This document shows, in pieces, positions 1 through 10,336 of a DNA stretch of 64,000 bases (position 1 is its first letter; every line of letters starts with the position of its first letter). The notes under the pieces are model-generated. The model did no database searches. It saw only the letters and a list, made by a program, of their open reading frames with translations, and was not told the DNA's origin. The stretch lies in contig OX442319.1 of NCBI GenBank assembly GCA_949358305.1, positions 13,888,001 to 13,952,000 of the forward strand. Reading direction: 5' to 3'. Position numbers and translations under genes: made by a program. Source of the stretch: Strigamia acuminata (taxonomy: Eukaryota; Arthropoda; Chilopoda; Geophilomorpha; Linotaeniidae).

Positions 1-2043
1 GACCAGTTACGTGAACTGCCGGTAGCATATGCGTCCAGGTCCCTCAATAGGGCGGAGGTAAACTACGCTCAAATCGATCGTGAGGCCCTTTCCATAATTT
101 TTGCGGTGAAAAAGTTTCATTCCTACTTGATGGGCAGACGTTTCACTGTGTTCACCGACCATAAACCCTTGTTGGGTATATTGGGACCAGACAAGCCAAT
201 ACCGGTAGTGATTAGCCCCCGAATGATGCGCTGGGCTTTAACACTAGCAGCATATGATTACACCTTATGCTACAGGAAAGGTGAAGATAATCAAAACGCT
301 GATGTTTTGAGCAGGTTTCCAGTTGATCCGCCAGCCAGAGAGAGGGAGGAATATCCGTTATTTTTGGTGGACCTTCAAAGAGAAGATCTTTTACTGGCAA
401 AGGATGTGGCGCAAGCAACGGAATCAGATAATGACCTGAAGGTGGTGACGGCAGCAATGAGAACGGGTGACAAATCACGTTTGCAAGAGGCCCCAGCTTT
501 AAAATTCTTTTTGGAGAATTATGACGAATTTAGTCTGGTCCTGGGTGTCCTTCTGTGGGGGCAGAGAGTTGTAATACCGAAAGAGTTGCGTCCCCAGATG
601 CTGAAGTTGCTGCACGAGGGCCACCCCGGCATTGTGGCGATGAAAAAGAGGGCACGGAGCGTCGTATGGTGGGTGGGAATGTCGGCGGACATTGATACTT
701 TTGCTCAGCGGTGCGAATTATGCGCACAGAATAGGACGACACCCCCGCGACTTACTTCAGTTTCATGGCCAAAAGCGGAAGCGCCTTGGCTCCGTGTCCA
801 CATTGACTATGCCGGCCCGATTTTGGCACACATGGTCCTGATCCTGGCAGATGCTTATTCGGGCTGGATCGAGGCCCATGCGACCAAGACCGCCACTTCC
901 TTATCAACGATTTGGATACTTCGCCGCATATTTAGTACTTTTGGGATTCCACATGTGGTTGTAAGTGATAATGGACCCCAGTTTGCGTCATCGGAATTTG
1001 AGCAGTTTTTGATGAAGAATGGGATTATTCACATCTTTTCACCCCCATACCATCCGGCCAGCAATGGTTTAGCAGAAAGGGCCGTGCGTTGGGTCAAGGA
1101 AAAGCTGGTCAAATTTCAAACTGGGAATATCGAGCTGAGGTTACTGCGGCTGTCCTTGTTTCAACATACGAATTTTAGAGGCAAGGGCGATAAGTCTCCG
1201 GCAATGGCCTTTATGGGGCGGCAACTTTTTACCCATATTGATCTGGTCAAGCCAAGGACGGTCGAATGGGAGCCCAGAGGTGCAAGTCTCGAGAGAGTTT
1301 TTGAATTGGGTCAGGCGGTTTGGTGGAAAACTTTTCCGGCGATGAAACCGCCGTGGAAGGCTGGAGTGGTCATCGAGCGTAGAGGTGATGTGGTGTACGT
1401 GGTCAAGGATGTAGAGTCGGCTAAAGAGATGGTCAGACACATTAATCATTTGCGAAGACGAGAAGTGACAGATACGATCGGGGCAGGAATGCCACGAAAT
1501 ACCACAACATTCCCGACGGTAACGCCGGAAACCCAAACCCCGCTAATTTTACCTACTATTTACAGAAGATTGGCGAAGCCAGCACCTCCACTTGCAGTTA
1601 GGCCAATAATTCCGCCGGTTGCGGATCCTCAACCACTTGAAATTGCAGCCGTGCCACCAATGGAGGGGGCACCGTTACCTGAGTTGGTTGTGGATATTGC
1701 GGGTCTCCCAGCCCAGCCTGCAAGAGATTCGACGCTGCGATTGTCAGCGGTCGGCATGACCCCGCCTGAAATCACAGAAGCTTTGGGAGGGCGAGTGGTC
1801 AGAGTGCCGATTGATCAGCACCCGTTGACTCCGCTCAGATCGGTTGCTCGTGTCACAAGAAATTTAAACCCATTTTATCGTGAAGAGTCGTCTGGGGAGG
1901 AAGAAGTAGACGACGTCCAAGATTTAATTCCAGCTTATCATCGGCCGCTTTCCCAGCCAAGACAGTCCAAGCAAGGAACTAGGGTGGCCGATATGATGCG
2001 GTTAGAGCCAATACTGTACGAGGCAAATCCGTGTGTAACCTAG
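1..2043 (+). pseudogene. Ty3/gypsy pol fragment (RNase H to integrase), cut by window edge
   Basis: The frame is open from base 1. It reads the end of RNase H, the integrase zinc region, the integrase core (a D, a second D in a SDNGPQF motif, and a downstream E) and the proline-rich C-terminal tail. Bases 1-2016 match 4884-6899 of the next copy, apparently base for base. The frame then runs into LTR sequence and ends in a short non-native tail (EANPCVT), so the native C-terminus is lost. The 5' part lies outside the window. It is the older or rearranged partner of the tandem pair. Confidence 0.9.
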
Positions 2044-2159
2044 CAATAAAGAGAAACAGAACGATTCATTCCATGTTCGTAGCTACAGAGGGATGTTGAT
2101 ATATAGAGTCGGAGTCAATTATTCGTAACGAAACCAATTTATTTGGGACATATTCTACA
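2015..2159 (+). repeat. Shared, 5'-truncated LTR between the two gypsy copies
   Basis: This matches 7201-7345, the distal 145 bp of the 3' LTR, and ends in the same TTCTACA. The first 80 bp of the LTR (the equivalent of 7121-7200) are absent because a deletion joins pol directly to mid-LTR. It is both the 3' end of copy 1 and the 5' LTR of copy 2. The U3-like part that normally carries the promoter is therefore missing for copy 2. A TGG at 2161 could begin a primer-binding site; I could not assign the tRNA. Confidence 0.85.
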
Positions 2160-2336
2160 ATGGTATCCACGATGCTTGGAAGATTCCTGTGAAGAATACG
2201 TTTTGTTTGAAGAAGTCAGGTTTTTGAGAGTAGCCAGACGTCGTTCCGGATCGAATAGCCTTGGAACACGGGTGTTCCAGGAAGTTTGGACAGTAAGCCA
2301 AGCGATTCTTAGTTTGACTGTAGAGGAAGGAAGACG

Positions 2337-5300
2337 ATGGCGCAGCTTATGCTAGGCAGCTTGCTGCCGTTTGCGGGGTCGTCGCTGCAGGAATGGATCT
2401 CGTGGCGGGAAACTTTTACCATGTTTGTGGCGCTGAACGACGTGGCCGACGATAAGCAGGTCCCCCTGTTACTGACGACAGTGGGGACGATCACGTACGA
2501 CAGGATGAAACGTCTGGTCGCGCCAAAGTTGTTGGCGACAATGAAGGTAGAAGAGATTCTCGAGGCGATGGACACTTACTATAGTTCAGTTGACACGCCG
2601 TATATGGCTCGGCAGAAGTTGGGGGCGAAGAGGCGGCTCGAAGGTGAATCGGTGGAGAAATTCATCGCAGAACTCAGAGTCATGGCACAGAGATGTAACT
2701 TCGCGACCAAGACGGAGGTAGACAGCGCAATTATAGACCAAGTCATCAGGGGAACCAGGAACACGACTTTAGTACGTGAGATCTTGTTAAAAATGCCTAT
2801 TACAGTTAGCGAAATGACAAAACTCGCAGTCGCGCATGAGATGGCGCATATGGCCGCGACGGGGACGGAGGAACCGCTGCCAGTACTGGAGGTAGCGCGA
2901 GCGTCATCGTCAGCGGTGCTACAGTTGGCGTCGGGACTCCGAAGAGCGCCTCAGAGAGGACGTGGATCGCCAGGTTTTTTTCGCGGCACGCAGGGGCGTG
3001 CGCAGCGAGGTGGAGCAGCGCAGCTATCGAGAGGCGGACCGGCGGCGGGCGGTGGCCGCGGGCTGCCACCTATGAAGAGAGATGGTACTCCGGTGAGATG
3101 TTTTCGTTGCGGTGGGCCCCATTACGTGCGGGACTGCCCTTTTGAATACGTGCAAAGTGGTCCCCCTGTTACGGATGGTCTGGGAGGAACGCGAACTTCG
3201 TCTGTATGGTCGAAGAAGAATGCCGTAGCCAGAGAAGTGGATTGTCAGCCGTCGTTCCCCTCTGAAGAGAAGGTCGGTTTCACTGCGGGCGCAGCTGCCG
3301 ATGATGACTGGAAGCAGTTGCGAGTGCCGGTGAACGAGTTACACGAAGAAGAGGAGGACTTTGCATTGTTTCAGCTGCAAGCCAGCAGTTTAAAGCAGCC
3401 GCCTTTGATGGTGCAGGTGAAGCTGAATAATGGACTGTTTGACATGCAACTGGACACAGGGAGTGAGAAATCAGTCATTAATATCGCAGATTTTAATACG
3501 TTGTTAGTACAAGGGCTGGCCACAATGCAGCAGATCAGACAAATCGGGACGCGCCTTTTCGCGTATCAACATCAGCCAATAGAAGTTTTTGGCACGATCC
3601 AGTTACAAGTAGACATAGCGGGAGTGAGACGGGTGGCGGACTTCACTATTGTGGGCCGCCGTGGTCCGAGTCTGCTTGGGCGCGATTTGGTTCATTTGTT
3701 TGGTTTGGCGCTGATGTTGAAAGCGGCGAGCCAGCGGTCTGCAATGGAGAGCAGTAGCGACATTAATGAAAAACAACTTAAAACGATAAAGCAAATTGAA
3801 GAGAATAAAGATAATAGTGATGAAGTGGTACGTAAATTGGATGAAGTTTTGAAACGATGCATGAAGGTGTTTGATGAGGAGCTGGGAACGTATTCCGGAG
3901 AGCCGATCGAGTTGGTACTCAGGCCGGATGCTACCCCCAAGTTTTACAGGCCAAGGCCTGTCCCTTTCCCGTTGAGGGAAGCGGTGTCGTTAGAAATAGA
4001 CAGATTGGTGCAGCAAGGAGTTTTTAAGCCGGTGGCCTTTTCAGCTTGGGCAACCCCTTTGGTGACAGTTCGAAAGAAAGACGGCGGCGTGAGGTTGTGC
4101 GGGGATTACCGCTCGACGGTGAACTCCAGCCTCCAGCCGGACCCCTACCCGCTGCCGAAAATCTCGGACTTGTTGGCTTCGATTGGGAGAGCGAGAATTT
4201 TCTCAACGTTGGATTTGAAGCAAGCATACTTACAAGTACCTTTGTCAGAGAAATCGGCGATGATAGCAGCGGTAAATACGATTAGGGGGCTGATGGCCGT
4301 CACAAGACTGCCATTTGGCACCATGCCTTCAGCCGGTATTTTCCAAAGAATCATGGAGTTGGTCCTTGCGGGAGTTCCTCGGATATTTATTTACCTCGAC
4401 GACTTTTTAATTGCGACGTGGTCGATGGAGGAGCACTTAGTGATATTGGAGTTAATTTTTACCAAGTTGATGAAGAAAGGTTTAAGGTTGGCCAGAGAAA
4501 AATGCTTATTTTGCAAAAAGGTGTTGAACTTTTTGGGTTTCCGCATATCTGAGGAAGGGGTGGAACCAATTTCTTCAAGGATCGAGGCGATTGTGAAGAT
4601 GAAGGCACCTCATGATGTTAAGGGCTTGCGGACCTTCCTGGGAATTGTTGCATTTTATGCAAGTTTTGTTAGTAATTTGGCAACTCGGGCAGCCCCACTT
4701 TACGAGTTGTTATGCGCAGATGTGGTCTGGTTGTGGAATGAGAGACGGCAGAAGTCTTTTGATGGAGTAAAGAGTGCATTGACAAACGCACCAATCCTTA
4801 CCTTTTACGATTTGGACAGACCGGTCGTGGTGGCAACTGACGCCTCACCCTACGGGGTGGGGGCAGTTTTGGCCCATTTGGATGACCAGTTACGTGAACT
4901 GCCGGTAGCATATGCGTCCAGGTCCCTCAATAGGGCGGAGGTAAACTACGCTCAAATCGATCGTGAGGCCCTTTCCATAATTTTTGCGGTGAAAAAGTTT
5001 CATTCCTACTTGATGGGCAGACGTTTCACTGTGTTCACCGACCATAAACCCTTGTTGGGTATATTGGGACCAGACAAGCCAATACCGGTAGTGATTAGCC
5101 CCCGAATGATGCGCTGGGCTTTAACACTAGCAGCATATGATTACACCTTATGCTACAGGAAAGGTGAAGATAATCAAAACGCTGATGTTTTGAGCAGGTT
5201 TCCAGTTGATCCGCCAGCCAGAGAGAGGGAGGAATATCCGTTATTTTTGGTGGACCTTCAAAGAGAAGATCTTTTACTGGCAAAGGATGTGGCGCAAGCA

Positions 5301-7010
5301 ACGGAATCAGATAATGACCTGAAGGTGGTGACGGCAGCAATGAGAACGGGTGACAAATCACGTTTGCAAGAGGCCCCAGCTTTAAAATTCTTTTTGGAGA
5401 ATTATGACGAATTTAGTCTGGTCCTGGGTGTCCTTCTGTGGGGGCAGAGAGTTGTAATACCGAAAGAGTTGCGTCCCCAGATGCTGAAGTTGCTGCACGA
5501 GGGCCACCCCGGCATTGTGGCGATGAAAAAGAGGGCACGGAGCGTCGTATGGTGGGTGGGAATGTCGGCGGACATTGATACTTTTGCTCAGCGGTGCGAA
5601 TTATGCGCACAGAATAGGACGACACCCCCGCGACTTACTTCAGTTTCATGGCCAAAAGCGGAAGCGCCTTGGCTCCGTGTCCACATTGACTATGCCGGCC
5701 CGATTTTGGCACACATGGTCCTGATCCTGGCAGATGCTTATTCGGGCTGGATCGAGGCCCATGCGACCAAGACCGCCACTTCCTTATCAACGATTTGGAT
5801 ACTTCGCCGCATATTTAGTACTTTTGGGATTCCACATGTGGTTGTAAGTGATAATGGACCCCAGTTTGCGTCATCGGAATTTGAGCAGTTTTTGATGAAG
5901 AATGGGATTATTCACATCTTTTCACCCCCATACCATCCGGCCAGCAATGGTTTAGCAGAAAGGGCCGTGCGTTGGGTCAAGGAAAAGCTGGTCAAATTTC
6001 AAACTGGGAATATCGAGCTGAGGTTACTGCGGCTGTCCTTGTTTCAACATACGAATTTTAGAGGCAAGGGCGATAAGTCTCCGGCAATGGCCTTTATGGG
6101 GCGGCAACTTTTTACCCATATTGATCTGGTCAAGCCAAGGACGGTCGAATGGGAGCCCAGAGGTGCAAGTCTCGAGAGAGTTTTTGAATTGGGTCAGGCG
6201 GTTTGGTGGAAAACTTTTCCGGCGATGAAACCGCCGTGGAAGGCTGGAGTGGTCATCGAGCGTAGAGGTGATGTGGTGTACGTGGTCAAGGATGTAGAGT
6301 CGGCTAAAGAGATGGTCAGACACATTAATCATTTGCGAAGACGAGAAGTGACAGATACGATCGGGGCAGGAATGCCACGAAATACCACAACATTCCCGAC
6401 GGTAACGCCGGAAACCCAAACCCCGCTAATTTTACCTACTATTTACAGAAGATTGGCGAAGCCAGCACCTCCACTTGCAGTTAGGCCAATAATTCCGCCG
6501 GTTGCGGATCCTCAACCACTTGAAATTGCAGCCGTGCCACCAATGGAGGGGGCACCGTTACCTGAGTTGGTTGTGGATATTGCGGGTCTCCCAGCCCAGC
6601 CTGCAAGAGATTCGACGCTGCGATTGTCAGCGGTCGGCATGACCCCGCCTGAAATCACAGAAGCTTTGGGAGGGCGAGTGGTCAGAGTGCCGATTGATCA
6701 GCACCCGTTGACTCCGCTCAGATCGGTTGCTCGTGTCACAAGAAATTTAAACCCATTTTATCGTGAAGAGTCGTCTGGGGAGGAAGAAGTAGACGACGTC
6801 CAAGATTTAATTCCAGCTTATCATCGGCCGCTTTCCCAGCCAAGACAGTCCAAGCAAGGAACTAGGGTGGCCGATATGATGCGGTTAGAGCCAATACTGG
6901 ACGAGGCAGAGCCGATCGATGATTTGATGCAGGCAGGAACTTCATCGACAGCGGATCCTGTAATGCAAGACTTACCAAGCAAGAATGTTACCTTGAGAAG
7001 GAAAAGTTAA
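2337..7010 (+). CDS. Ty3/gypsy Gag-Pol polyprotein (1557 aa)
   Basis: This is one uninterrupted frame. The order is: capsid-like Gag, an RGG-rich stretch, one CCHC zinc knuckle (about residues 254-267), an aspartic protease with DTGS (about 373-376), reverse transcriptase with YLDD (about 686-689), RNase H with TDAS (about 834), the HHCC integrase zinc region (about 1054-1090), and the integrase core with acidic residues near 1118, 1172 and 1208. A proline-rich tail follows. Domain order RT-RH-IN is that of Ty3/gypsy (Metaviridae). Gag and Pol are in one frame with no visible frameshift. No envelope-like frame follows. The ORF is complete, so the copy is young, but its 5' LTR is truncated. 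ATG 2337 is taken as start because it opens the Gag-like region 178 bp after the LTR. Confidence 0.93.
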   Translation: MAQLMLGSLLPFAGSSLQEWISWRETFTMFVALNDVADDKQVPLLLTTVGTITYDRMKRLVAPKLLATMKVEEILEAMDTYYSSVDTPYMARQKLGAKRRLEGESVEKFIAELRVMAQRCNFATKTEVDSAIIDQVIRGTRNTTLVREILLKMPITVSEMTKLAVAHEMAHMAATGTEEPLPVLEVARASSSAVLQLASGLRRAPQRGRGSPGFFRGTQGRAQRGGAAQLSRGGPAAGGGRGLPPMKRDGTPVRCFRCGGPHYVRDCPFEYVQSGPPVTDGLGGTRTSSVWSKKNAVAREVDCQPSFPSEEKVGFTAGAAADDDWKQLRVPVNELHEEEEDFALFQLQASSLKQPPLMVQVKLNNGLFDMQLDTGSEKSVINIADFNTLLVQGLATMQQIRQIGTRLFAYQHQPIEVFGTIQLQVDIAGVRRVADFTIVGRRGPSLLGRDLVHLFGLALMLKAASQRSAMESSSDINEKQLKTIKQIEENKDNSDEVVRKLDEVLKRCMKVFDEELGTYSGEPIELVLRPDATPKFYRPRPVPFPLREAVSLEIDRLVQQGVFKPVAFSAWATPLVTVRKKDGGVRLCGDYRSTVNSSLQPDPYPLPKISDLLASIGRARIFSTLDLKQAYLQVPLSEKSAMIAAVNTIRGLMAVTRLPFGTMPSAGIFQRIMELVLAGVPRIFIYLDDFLIATWSMEEHLVILELIFTKLMKKGLRLAREKCLFCKKVLNFLGFRISEEGVEPISSRIEAIVKMKAPHDVKGLRTFLGIVAFYASFVSNLATRAAPLYELLCADVVWLWNERRQKSFDGVKSALTNAPILTFYDLDRPVVVATDASPYGVGAVLAHLDDQLRELPVAYASRSLNRAEVNYAQIDREALSIIFAVKKFHSYLMGRRFTVFTDHKPLLGILGPDKPIPVVISPRMMRWALTLAAYDYTLCYRKGEDNQNADVLSRFPVDPPAREREEYPLFLVDLQREDLLLAKDVAQATESDNDLKVVTAAMRTGDKSRLQEAPALKFFLENYDEFSLVLGVLLWGQRVVIPKELRPQMLKLLHEGHPGIVAMKKRARSVVWWVGMSADIDTFAQRCELCAQNRTTPPRLTSVSWPKAEAPWLRVHIDYAGPILAHMVLILADAYSGWIEAHATKTATSLSTIWILRRIFSTFGIPHVVVSDNGPQFASSEFEQFLMKNGIIHIFSPPYHPASNGLAERAVRWVKEKLVKFQTGNIELRLLRLSLFQHTNFRGKGDKSPAMAFMGRQLFTHIDLVKPRTVEWEPRGASLERVFELGQAVWWKTFPAMKPPWKAGVVIERRGDVVYVVKDVESAKEMVRHINHLRRREVTDTIGAGMPRNTTTFPTVTPETQTPLILPTIYRRLAKPAPPLAVRPIIPPVADPQPLEIAAVPPMEGAPLPELVVDIAGLPAQPARDSTLRLSAVGMTPPEITEALGGRVVRVPIDQHPLTPLRSVARVTRNLNPFYREESSGEEEVDDVQDLIPAYHRPLSQPRQSKQGTRVADMMRLEPILDEAEPIDDLMQAGTSSTADPVMQDLPSKNVTLRRKS

Positions 7011-7120
7011 AGAGACGAAACTTTAAAAAGATTAGTTTTAATTAAAATTAGACAATATTGCAAAATTTAAAATGTATCGAACGTTACTATAGCATTTACT
7101 GTAAATATGAAGTGGGGAGG

Positions 7121-7345
7121 TGTTGTGTAACCTTGACTTCATATATTTAATACCAATAATGGAAAATGTCGGAAACAATGTGAATAACTAAGAATCATTT
7201 TGTACGAGGCAAATCCGTGTGTAACCTAGCAATAAAGAGAAACAGAACGATTCATTCCATGTTCGTAGCTACAGAGGGATGTTGATATATAGAGTCGGAG
7301 TCAATTATTCGTAACGAAACCAATTTATTTGGGACATATTCTACA
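7121..7345 (+). repeat. 3' LTR of gypsy copy 2, with polypurine tract just upstream
   Basis: A purine run (AGTGGGGAGG, 7111-7120) is followed by TGTTGTGTAACC; the block ends TTCTACA, giving TGT..ACA ends and a 225-bp LTR. The distal 145 bp recur at 2015-2159. The region contains AATAAA (about 7231), a plausible polyadenylation signal. The flank starting at 7346 is the tail of the UBE2F-like copy. A target duplication cannot be checked because the left end of copy 1 lies outside the window. Confidence 0.85.
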
Positions 7346-7359
7346 CACGTGTCACGATC

Positions 7360-7677
7360 CTAAAAACTAAGACCAACTTTTCCACCTTTTTCCGTAATAT
7401 TCGGGTGCCACAAACGCGTTTTGCACTTCACTAAGGGCGGCGCCATGTTGTATTCGTCCGGCACCAACACGTTGAATACGAACCGGCCTTCTTTCCACAT
7501 TCCTTCGTTTGAATTGATGATAAACTCGACAATTTTGGGACGTATTGATTTTCTAACGGTGCACGTTGGCGGCGGGTTGGCACGCAGAGCGGCCATTTCT
7601 TGCTCGCTTTGCATGTCTCGACAGAGCGATGCAGTGGACGGATCACTGAGCTTCCGTAGTTCCGTAGAAAAGGACAT
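7360..7677 (-). pseudogene. UBE2F-like (NEDD8-E2 family) gene copy 1, truncated
   Basis: Intronless 105-residue frame. It has the NPPPTCT segment, the EGRFVFNV..PDEYNMAPP core and the HPN motif of ubiquitin-like conjugating enzymes; it resembles UBE2F more than UBE2M. In the family a Cys follows HPN by about ten residues and carries NEDD8. Here the spot reads GGKVGLSF, with Gly102 in the Cys place, and a stop follows at once, so the C-terminal third is missing. The gypsy 3' LTR ends 15 bp further on. It shares upstream sequence with copies at 59.1 and 60.2 kb. Most likely a dead duplicate. Confidence 0.75.
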
Positions 7678-7960
7678 CGAAAAGGTGAATTTCGTGGCAG
7701 CTAAAATGTGATATTGTTTGGTGTCACGTGTGTCAATAAGTGCAATTTAATTGGTTTGAATGTGATTTATGCGCTATGAGATCGCGTGATTGTATTTACG
7801 TAAGAAATCGTGGGTAGGAAATACAAATTTTGAGTTATTTTTTATTTTTATTGGATTTTATCTGATTTTTCTGGTTGTGTACACAAAGCGAAATAAATAT
7901 GGTGACTAGAAAAATTGAAATTCACGAGCATGCGCGAACAGGTTGTGGCGATATCCGAAT
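7678..7960 (-). promoter_or_regulatory. Upstream segment shared by the UBE2F-like copies
   Basis: Read on the minus strand, this segment aligns by eye with 58,850-59,060 and 59,960-60,193. Shared blocks include ACCAATTAAATTGCACTTATT, a CACACGTGACA E-box-like site and CACATTTTAGCTGCC just before the start codon. Conservation of about 200-280 bp of upstream DNA in three copies means they arose by DNA duplication after the intronless gene formed, and it probably contains the promoter. No expression evidence is available. Confidence 0.5.
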
Positions 7961-8275
7961 AATCGGTCGGAAACAAGGAGTAGAACAAGCAGGGATTTGT
8001 AATGCAGGGAAGCATTACACATGAGACTTCTAAACCCTGCCCCTAATTAAAAAATTAATAATAATAAATTAATGACACAAAACAACCAATTTCGCAATTA
8101 AATCATTCAAATTTATAATTTCAAAAGCTTCTTCGCCCAGAACGCCGCCAAATTCGCGTAATACGCCGGCGCCGGGATGTAAACCAATCGCGTACAACGA
8201 ACGTTTCACTAGCTTCGCATTTCCGTCGTTATAATTTCCCGTTTCTCGTTTTCCGTTTTCCGTCTGTCCCAAGTC
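7961..8275. other. Gene-poor stretch
   Basis: No gene is supported. A 67-residue minus-strand frame (8069-8272) lies here; it has no recognised motif, no splice acceptor at its head and no homologue elsewhere in the window, so it is not called. Confidence 0.4.
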
Positions 8276-8341
8276 TATTCCATGAAAATTACGGAAATGA
8301 CGTCGTCATGATGACGTTATTTCCGTAATTTTCATGGAATA
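8276..8341. repeat. 66-bp near-perfect palindrome with TGACGTC core
   Basis: Two 33-bp arms (8276-8308 and 8309-8341) meet with no spacer and differ at only two positions. The outer arm begins TATTCCATGAAAATTACGG. The centre holds TGACGTC, a CRE-like core also seen in the MITE at 13,127. It could extrude as a cruciform, or be a very small foldback element. No flanking duplication is obvious. Confidence 0.8.
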
Positions 8342-9500
8342 CACCGCTAAAAGTGCACTAAAACCGGTTTATTAATTCAACCGGAGGTCGGAAAATTGCG
8401 AAAAGTTCCGAGGATACTAATTCAGGTACGCTGAATTTATTGCCGTTATCCGTTTGTCTCCACCTGCTACAGATTTTGAGATATGGATGCCAACGGACGG
8501 ACAGAAAGAACCGTTTCATGAGACTTTCTAAACATAGAGTTTAGAAGTCTAAAAAGCTTTTCATTTGCTCCTGCTCCGTGCTCGAGATCATGCTCGTTGC
8601 TCGGACGTGTGCATCGCGCCATAAATCACGTTTCCTTGGTGATTGAATGTGACTTGACGTTTATTTTTGTTTTCTTGTTGGACTATTCATCCCTTGTTGT
8701 TTTAAAATAGTCCTGTCCACCATTTCATTTAATGGGTGGAAAAATTTACTCCGTATTTTGTATCAGTGTTTGTAGGCACGAAATAAGTCTTGAGCAAACT
8801 ATTTCCGAGGATAATTTGTTTCGAACGAACTTTACTTAAAATGTGCTCAAACTGATTGATTTAGACATATGTTTATGGCATTATTGGCACTTCATCATAA
8901 ATAAAAACAAAAGTATGAAATTTTGTCACTAAAGGCCTTTTGATCCAGAGTAATCATCACGAGTAGTGAATTCACTCAAGTGGATTCATTGAAACTGAAG
9001 AAACGCCTACAACTGGAGTTAAATTAAATAGTCGCCAGAGAGCGATAAACAAATACGTCATTACGGCAATATAAGCTACAACAAGTTTGAAAAAACTTTA
9101 ATATTGCGTGAGTCTATAGTATAACGCGGGGCATTAAAATAGAAAGTGATCCATAATGCGCGTATGAATGTTGCACTTAACAATGGTGCGACATTTAATT
9201 AGATGATTCAAATTTTTGGCTGTAAAAAGCCTTTTTTGCAGTACATAAACTTGGACAGTATGAAAGTGTAATCTGTTGCATGTAAAAATTGGCTTTTTTG
9301 CGCGTATAACCATTGTCTAGCCACCGTAAATTGTCAATGTGGAATATGTTCCAAGTTTTTCCAGGTTTTTCAACAGTTTTTTTATGGCCGGGTCTCTTTT
9401 AGACCACGCACCTATCAGGATTTACGCTAACATTCCAATCCACCAACAGAACAATAATGAATCATTTCAATTGAGGTGCTTTTGTGCATTCTATTAAGAT
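8342..9500. other. Non-coding, AT-rich stretch
   Basis: No convincing exon, repeat or RNA gene was recognised. The right end (from about 9430) resembles the 3' flank of the zinc-finger genes at 43.8 and 47.5 kb (AATAATGAATCATTTCAATT, then TTTTGTGCATTCT), so it is probably the 3' end of the pseudogene that follows. Confidence 0.45.
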
Positions 9501-10336
9501 GACTTGTTATGGTTTTACTATGTTTACATGCAAAGGCTCACAAATGACACTTAAATGGCTTTTCATGACAATTCGATCTTAAATGTGCATTTAAGTGTCC
9601 TTTGCTTACACACGAATAAGAACATCTCTGACATTTGAACACACTTTCTGCGGTGTGAGTCATTATCAGGTGACTCTTCAAGCTTGATCTGTGCCTACTT
9701 GCGTAAGAACACAAATGGCACTGGAATGGTTTTTCTCCAGTGTGAGTCATCATGTGACTTTTCAAGCATGTTGTGTCCCTACTTGCGTAAGGAATGACAT
9801 TTGAACGGTTTTTCTGCAGAATGAATTCGTAAATGTGTTCTCGAGGTAGCACTTTGTTTACTAGAGTAAGAACACAAATGATATTTCAACTATTTTTCTG
9901 CAGAATGAACTTTCAAGTGAGTTCGAAGATCAACGCTTCGTTTACCAGAATAATCACACTAATGACACTTGAATGGTCTTTCTACTGAATGAATTTTCAA
10001 ATGAGTCTGCAAGTGCGAGTTTTGTTTACTGGCGTAAGGACACAAATGACATTTGAGTGGCTTCGCAGTTGAATGTGTGGTCAAATGCGATTTTAAAGCT
10101 TTAGCTAGTCTGCACGCGAATGAACACAAATGGCACTTGAATGGCTTCTCTCCCGAATGAGCTTTCGTGTGATAAGCTAAACGACTGTTACTCTTAAATG
10201 TCTTGGCACACGCATTACATTTGAAGGGTCTTTCTCCGGTGTGGCCTAACATGTGATACTTTAAGCTGTTGATGGTTGAGGTTTTGTAATCGCATAAGAA
10301 GTTACAATTGTACTTGGGCGTGCTGGTTTCCGTCAT
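9501..10336 (-). pseudogene. C2H2 zinc-finger gene, decayed
   Basis: It begins like the intact genes at 45.7 and 48.4 kb (TSTPKYNCN..LCDYKTS, then HMLGHTGERPFKC) and keeps about five fingers to 9959. A stop then falls inside a finger (PFKCH-stop), and the remainder continues in shifted frames (9538-9852). An extra Phe in the first finger changes C-x2-C to C-x3-C, which would spoil zinc binding. The 5' leader matches the other genes (AATTTCTTTCAATTCTRAAAT on the plus strand). Fingers of the KPFKCHLCSYS type are DNA-binding modules, but this copy is broken. Confidence 0.8.

Noticed and set aside
212-1536. Minus-strand frames inside the gypsy pol
   Set aside because: Antisense shadows of pol; they recur identically in the second copy because the DNA is duplicated.
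8069-8272. 67-residue minus-strand frame ending ..NDLIAKLVVLCH
   Set aside because: No recognised domain, no good acceptor, no second copy.
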